Source of the DNA: an archaeon
GTDB taxonomy: Archaea > Methanobacteriota > Methanobacteria > Methanobacteriales > Methanobacteriaceae
Direction of reading: 5' to 3'
NCBI GenBank assembly: GCA_024409185.1
Contig: JAKSUD010000047.1
Span: forward strand, 1 to 6,964
Length of the DNA stretch: 6,964 nt
Positions 6,051 through 6,964 of the stretch are shown one piece after another. The position numbers and the translations under genes were made by a program. The notes beneath the pieces are model-generated. The model did no database searches. It was not told where the DNA came from and saw only the letters and a list, made by a program, of their open reading frames with translations. The number at the start of each line of letters is the position of its first letter. Within the stretch, counting starts at the first letter, position 1.

Positions 6051-6964
6051 TTAAAGATTAACTAAACGAGCTTGATTAGTATCTAAAAAGATTTTTGCAT
6101 TAAGTTTAGGTAAAACTACAACATCTTGAGAATGGAATGGTCCATAAACCTTTTCATCAACTCCCATAATCTCTCCAACATCATTACACATAATAATTGT
6201 AGTTGTTTCAGATTCTTTACTTCTTTTAATTAAATTATCTACTTCAAAAGGATCTGGTTCAAAATTAACTTGATTATAATAATCATCTTCATAATTATTA
6301 TCTAATTTATCTAAATCAATGAATTGTTCATCTTGATTATAAAGTTGATTTACATCTGGAAACCCAGATTTATTATTAGATTCATGTTTTGAAGTAATTT
6401 CCTGTTTAGGAATAGATTCTACTTTTGAATTAATTTCTTCTTTATGAGTAGATTCTATTTTAGATTCTGGTTTAGGATATTTCTGATTAGCTATTTGTTT
6501 CTCAATAGATTCTGGCTTTTCATCATCTATAATTTTAGCATTTTTAATTTCATTTAATTTAGATAAAATAGCATCAGAATGCCCTTGAGATTTTTTAGGT
6601 TCTTTAACTGGTTTAGATACACTTATTTCTTTATCTTCTTCATTATCAAAAGGATCTGAAATAGGTTGTCTTTTCATTGATAAATCCTCTTCTTTTATCT
6701 CACCAAATTTATCTAAAGATATTTTAGACCTATGTTCTCTTAAAATATCAATTAAAGAGAAATATAAGGTTTCTTCTTCAGGAGTTAAATTTAAAGGAGT
6801 AGTATCTAAAAGGTCAAATTCAGGATTACTTTTAGAAAAAAGATGATAAGACCTATGAATATTCATAACTGCAGCATCAGTTATTTTATGTTCACGTCTT
6901 TCACAAATCTCAGTAGCTATTCTTTGAGAATCTTTTAAAAGATAATGTTCATCTGCAAAAGGAT
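6051..6964 (-). CDS. gins51: GINS complex subunit, Gins51/Gins15 type (partial, N-terminus off the right edge)
   Basis: GINS joins MCM and the Cdc45/RecJ-like protein in the archaeal replicative helicase complex (family knowledge). The frame stays open from the ATG at 6866 to the window edge, adding 32 residues, so that ATG is internal and 303 residues are visible. Seen: an alpha-helical A domain (residues 1 to about 85; ERREHKITDAAVMNIHRSYHLF, then NLTPEEETLYFSLIDILREHR), a low-complexity charged linker (about 97-247), and a C-terminal B domain (about 251-303) with GEIMGVDEKVYGPFHSQDVVVLP and NAKIFLDTNQARLVNL. The A-then-B order marks Gins51 rather than Gins23. Archaeal Gins51 proteins are usually about 180-200 residues; this one is much longer because of the linker, which contains two 12-residue repeats. 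It lies upstream of rpl44e, as often in euryarchaea. Confidence 0.85.
   Translation of the reverse strand, partial: PFADEHYLLKDSQRIATEICERREHKITDAAVMNIHRSYHLFSKSNPEFDLLDTTPLNLTPEEETLYFSLIDILREHRSKISLDKFGEIKEEDLSMKRQPISDPFDNEEDKEISVSKPVKEPKKSQGHSDAILSKLNEIKNAKIIDDEKPESIEKQIANQKYPKPESKIESTHKEEINSKVESIPKQEITSKHESNNKSGFPDVNQLYNQDEQFIDLDKLDNNYEDDYYNQVNFEPDPFEVDNLIKRSKESETTTIIMCNDVGEIMGVDEKVYGPFHSQDVVVLPKLNAKIFLDTNQARLVNL
6384..6455 (-). repeat. Two 36-bp in-frame tandem repeats in the GINS linker
   Basis: The protein segments ESTHKEEINSKV (6420-6455) and ESIPKQEITSKH (6384-6419) are successive 12-residue units sharing ES, K, E, I and SK at the same positions, followed by a partial third unit ESNNKS. 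They are charged, lack hydrophobic clusters and are probably disordered. Confidence 0.6.

Noticed and set aside
1..6964. tRNA or rRNA genes, insertion sequences, defence or toxin-antitoxin genes
   Set aside because: I saw no cloverleaf with a GTTCRA T-arm, no rRNA segment, no transposase or terminal repeats, and no protein of a defence family. All genes belong to core archaeal families on one strand.

Overview
The window looks like a chromosomal segment of a methanogenic archaeon of the order Methanobacteriales, most likely Methanobrevibacter or a close relative. Three things point there: very AT-rich DNA with near-pure A/T intergenic stretches, a gene for coenzyme F430 synthesis (cfbD, known only from organisms that make methyl-coenzyme M reductase), and archaeal information-processing proteins (L44e, S27e, aIF2-alpha, Nop10, a GINS subunit). 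Genus is an inference; no rRNA is present. Every supported gene is on the minus strand, so transcription runs from high to low coordinates.

Reading in the direction of transcription: a GINS replication subunit enters from beyond the right edge (its N-terminus lies outside the window) and ends at 6051. A 387-base gap (5664-6050) follows; it holds U-rich terminator candidates, a two-copy 51-bp tandem repeat that is distinctly richer in G+C than its surroundings, and a good promoter for the next gene. Then comes the conserved archaeal translation block rpl44e - rps27e - aif2a - nop10 (5663 down to 4067). U-tracts after nop10 suggest its end. A PAC2-family proteasome assembly chaperone (3882-3106) follows behind an A/T-rich gap that repeats the motif TAGCTAA.

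The left half holds a YchF-type GTPase (2916-1726), cfbD (1652-564) and hisH (524 to the left edge, C-terminus missing). A perfect 16-bp inverted repeat lies between the PAC2 gene and ychF. cfbD and hisH are 39 bases apart and probably cotranscribed although their pathways differ (F430 and histidine synthesis).

Functionally, the right half is the replication-translation neighbourhood already noted in archaeal genome comparisons: a CMG helicase subunit beside two ribosomal proteins, the initiator-tRNA-binding factor subunit and a pseudouridylation RNP subunit. The proteins are core, well-known families and I see no defence system, mobile element or CRISPR array. The features most worth a second look are non-coding (the 51-bp tandem repeat, the 16-bp inverted repeat, the TAGCTAA clusters) and the long disordered insertion in the GINS protein. 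Several start codons are set here from ribosome binding sites rather than from the longest open frame.
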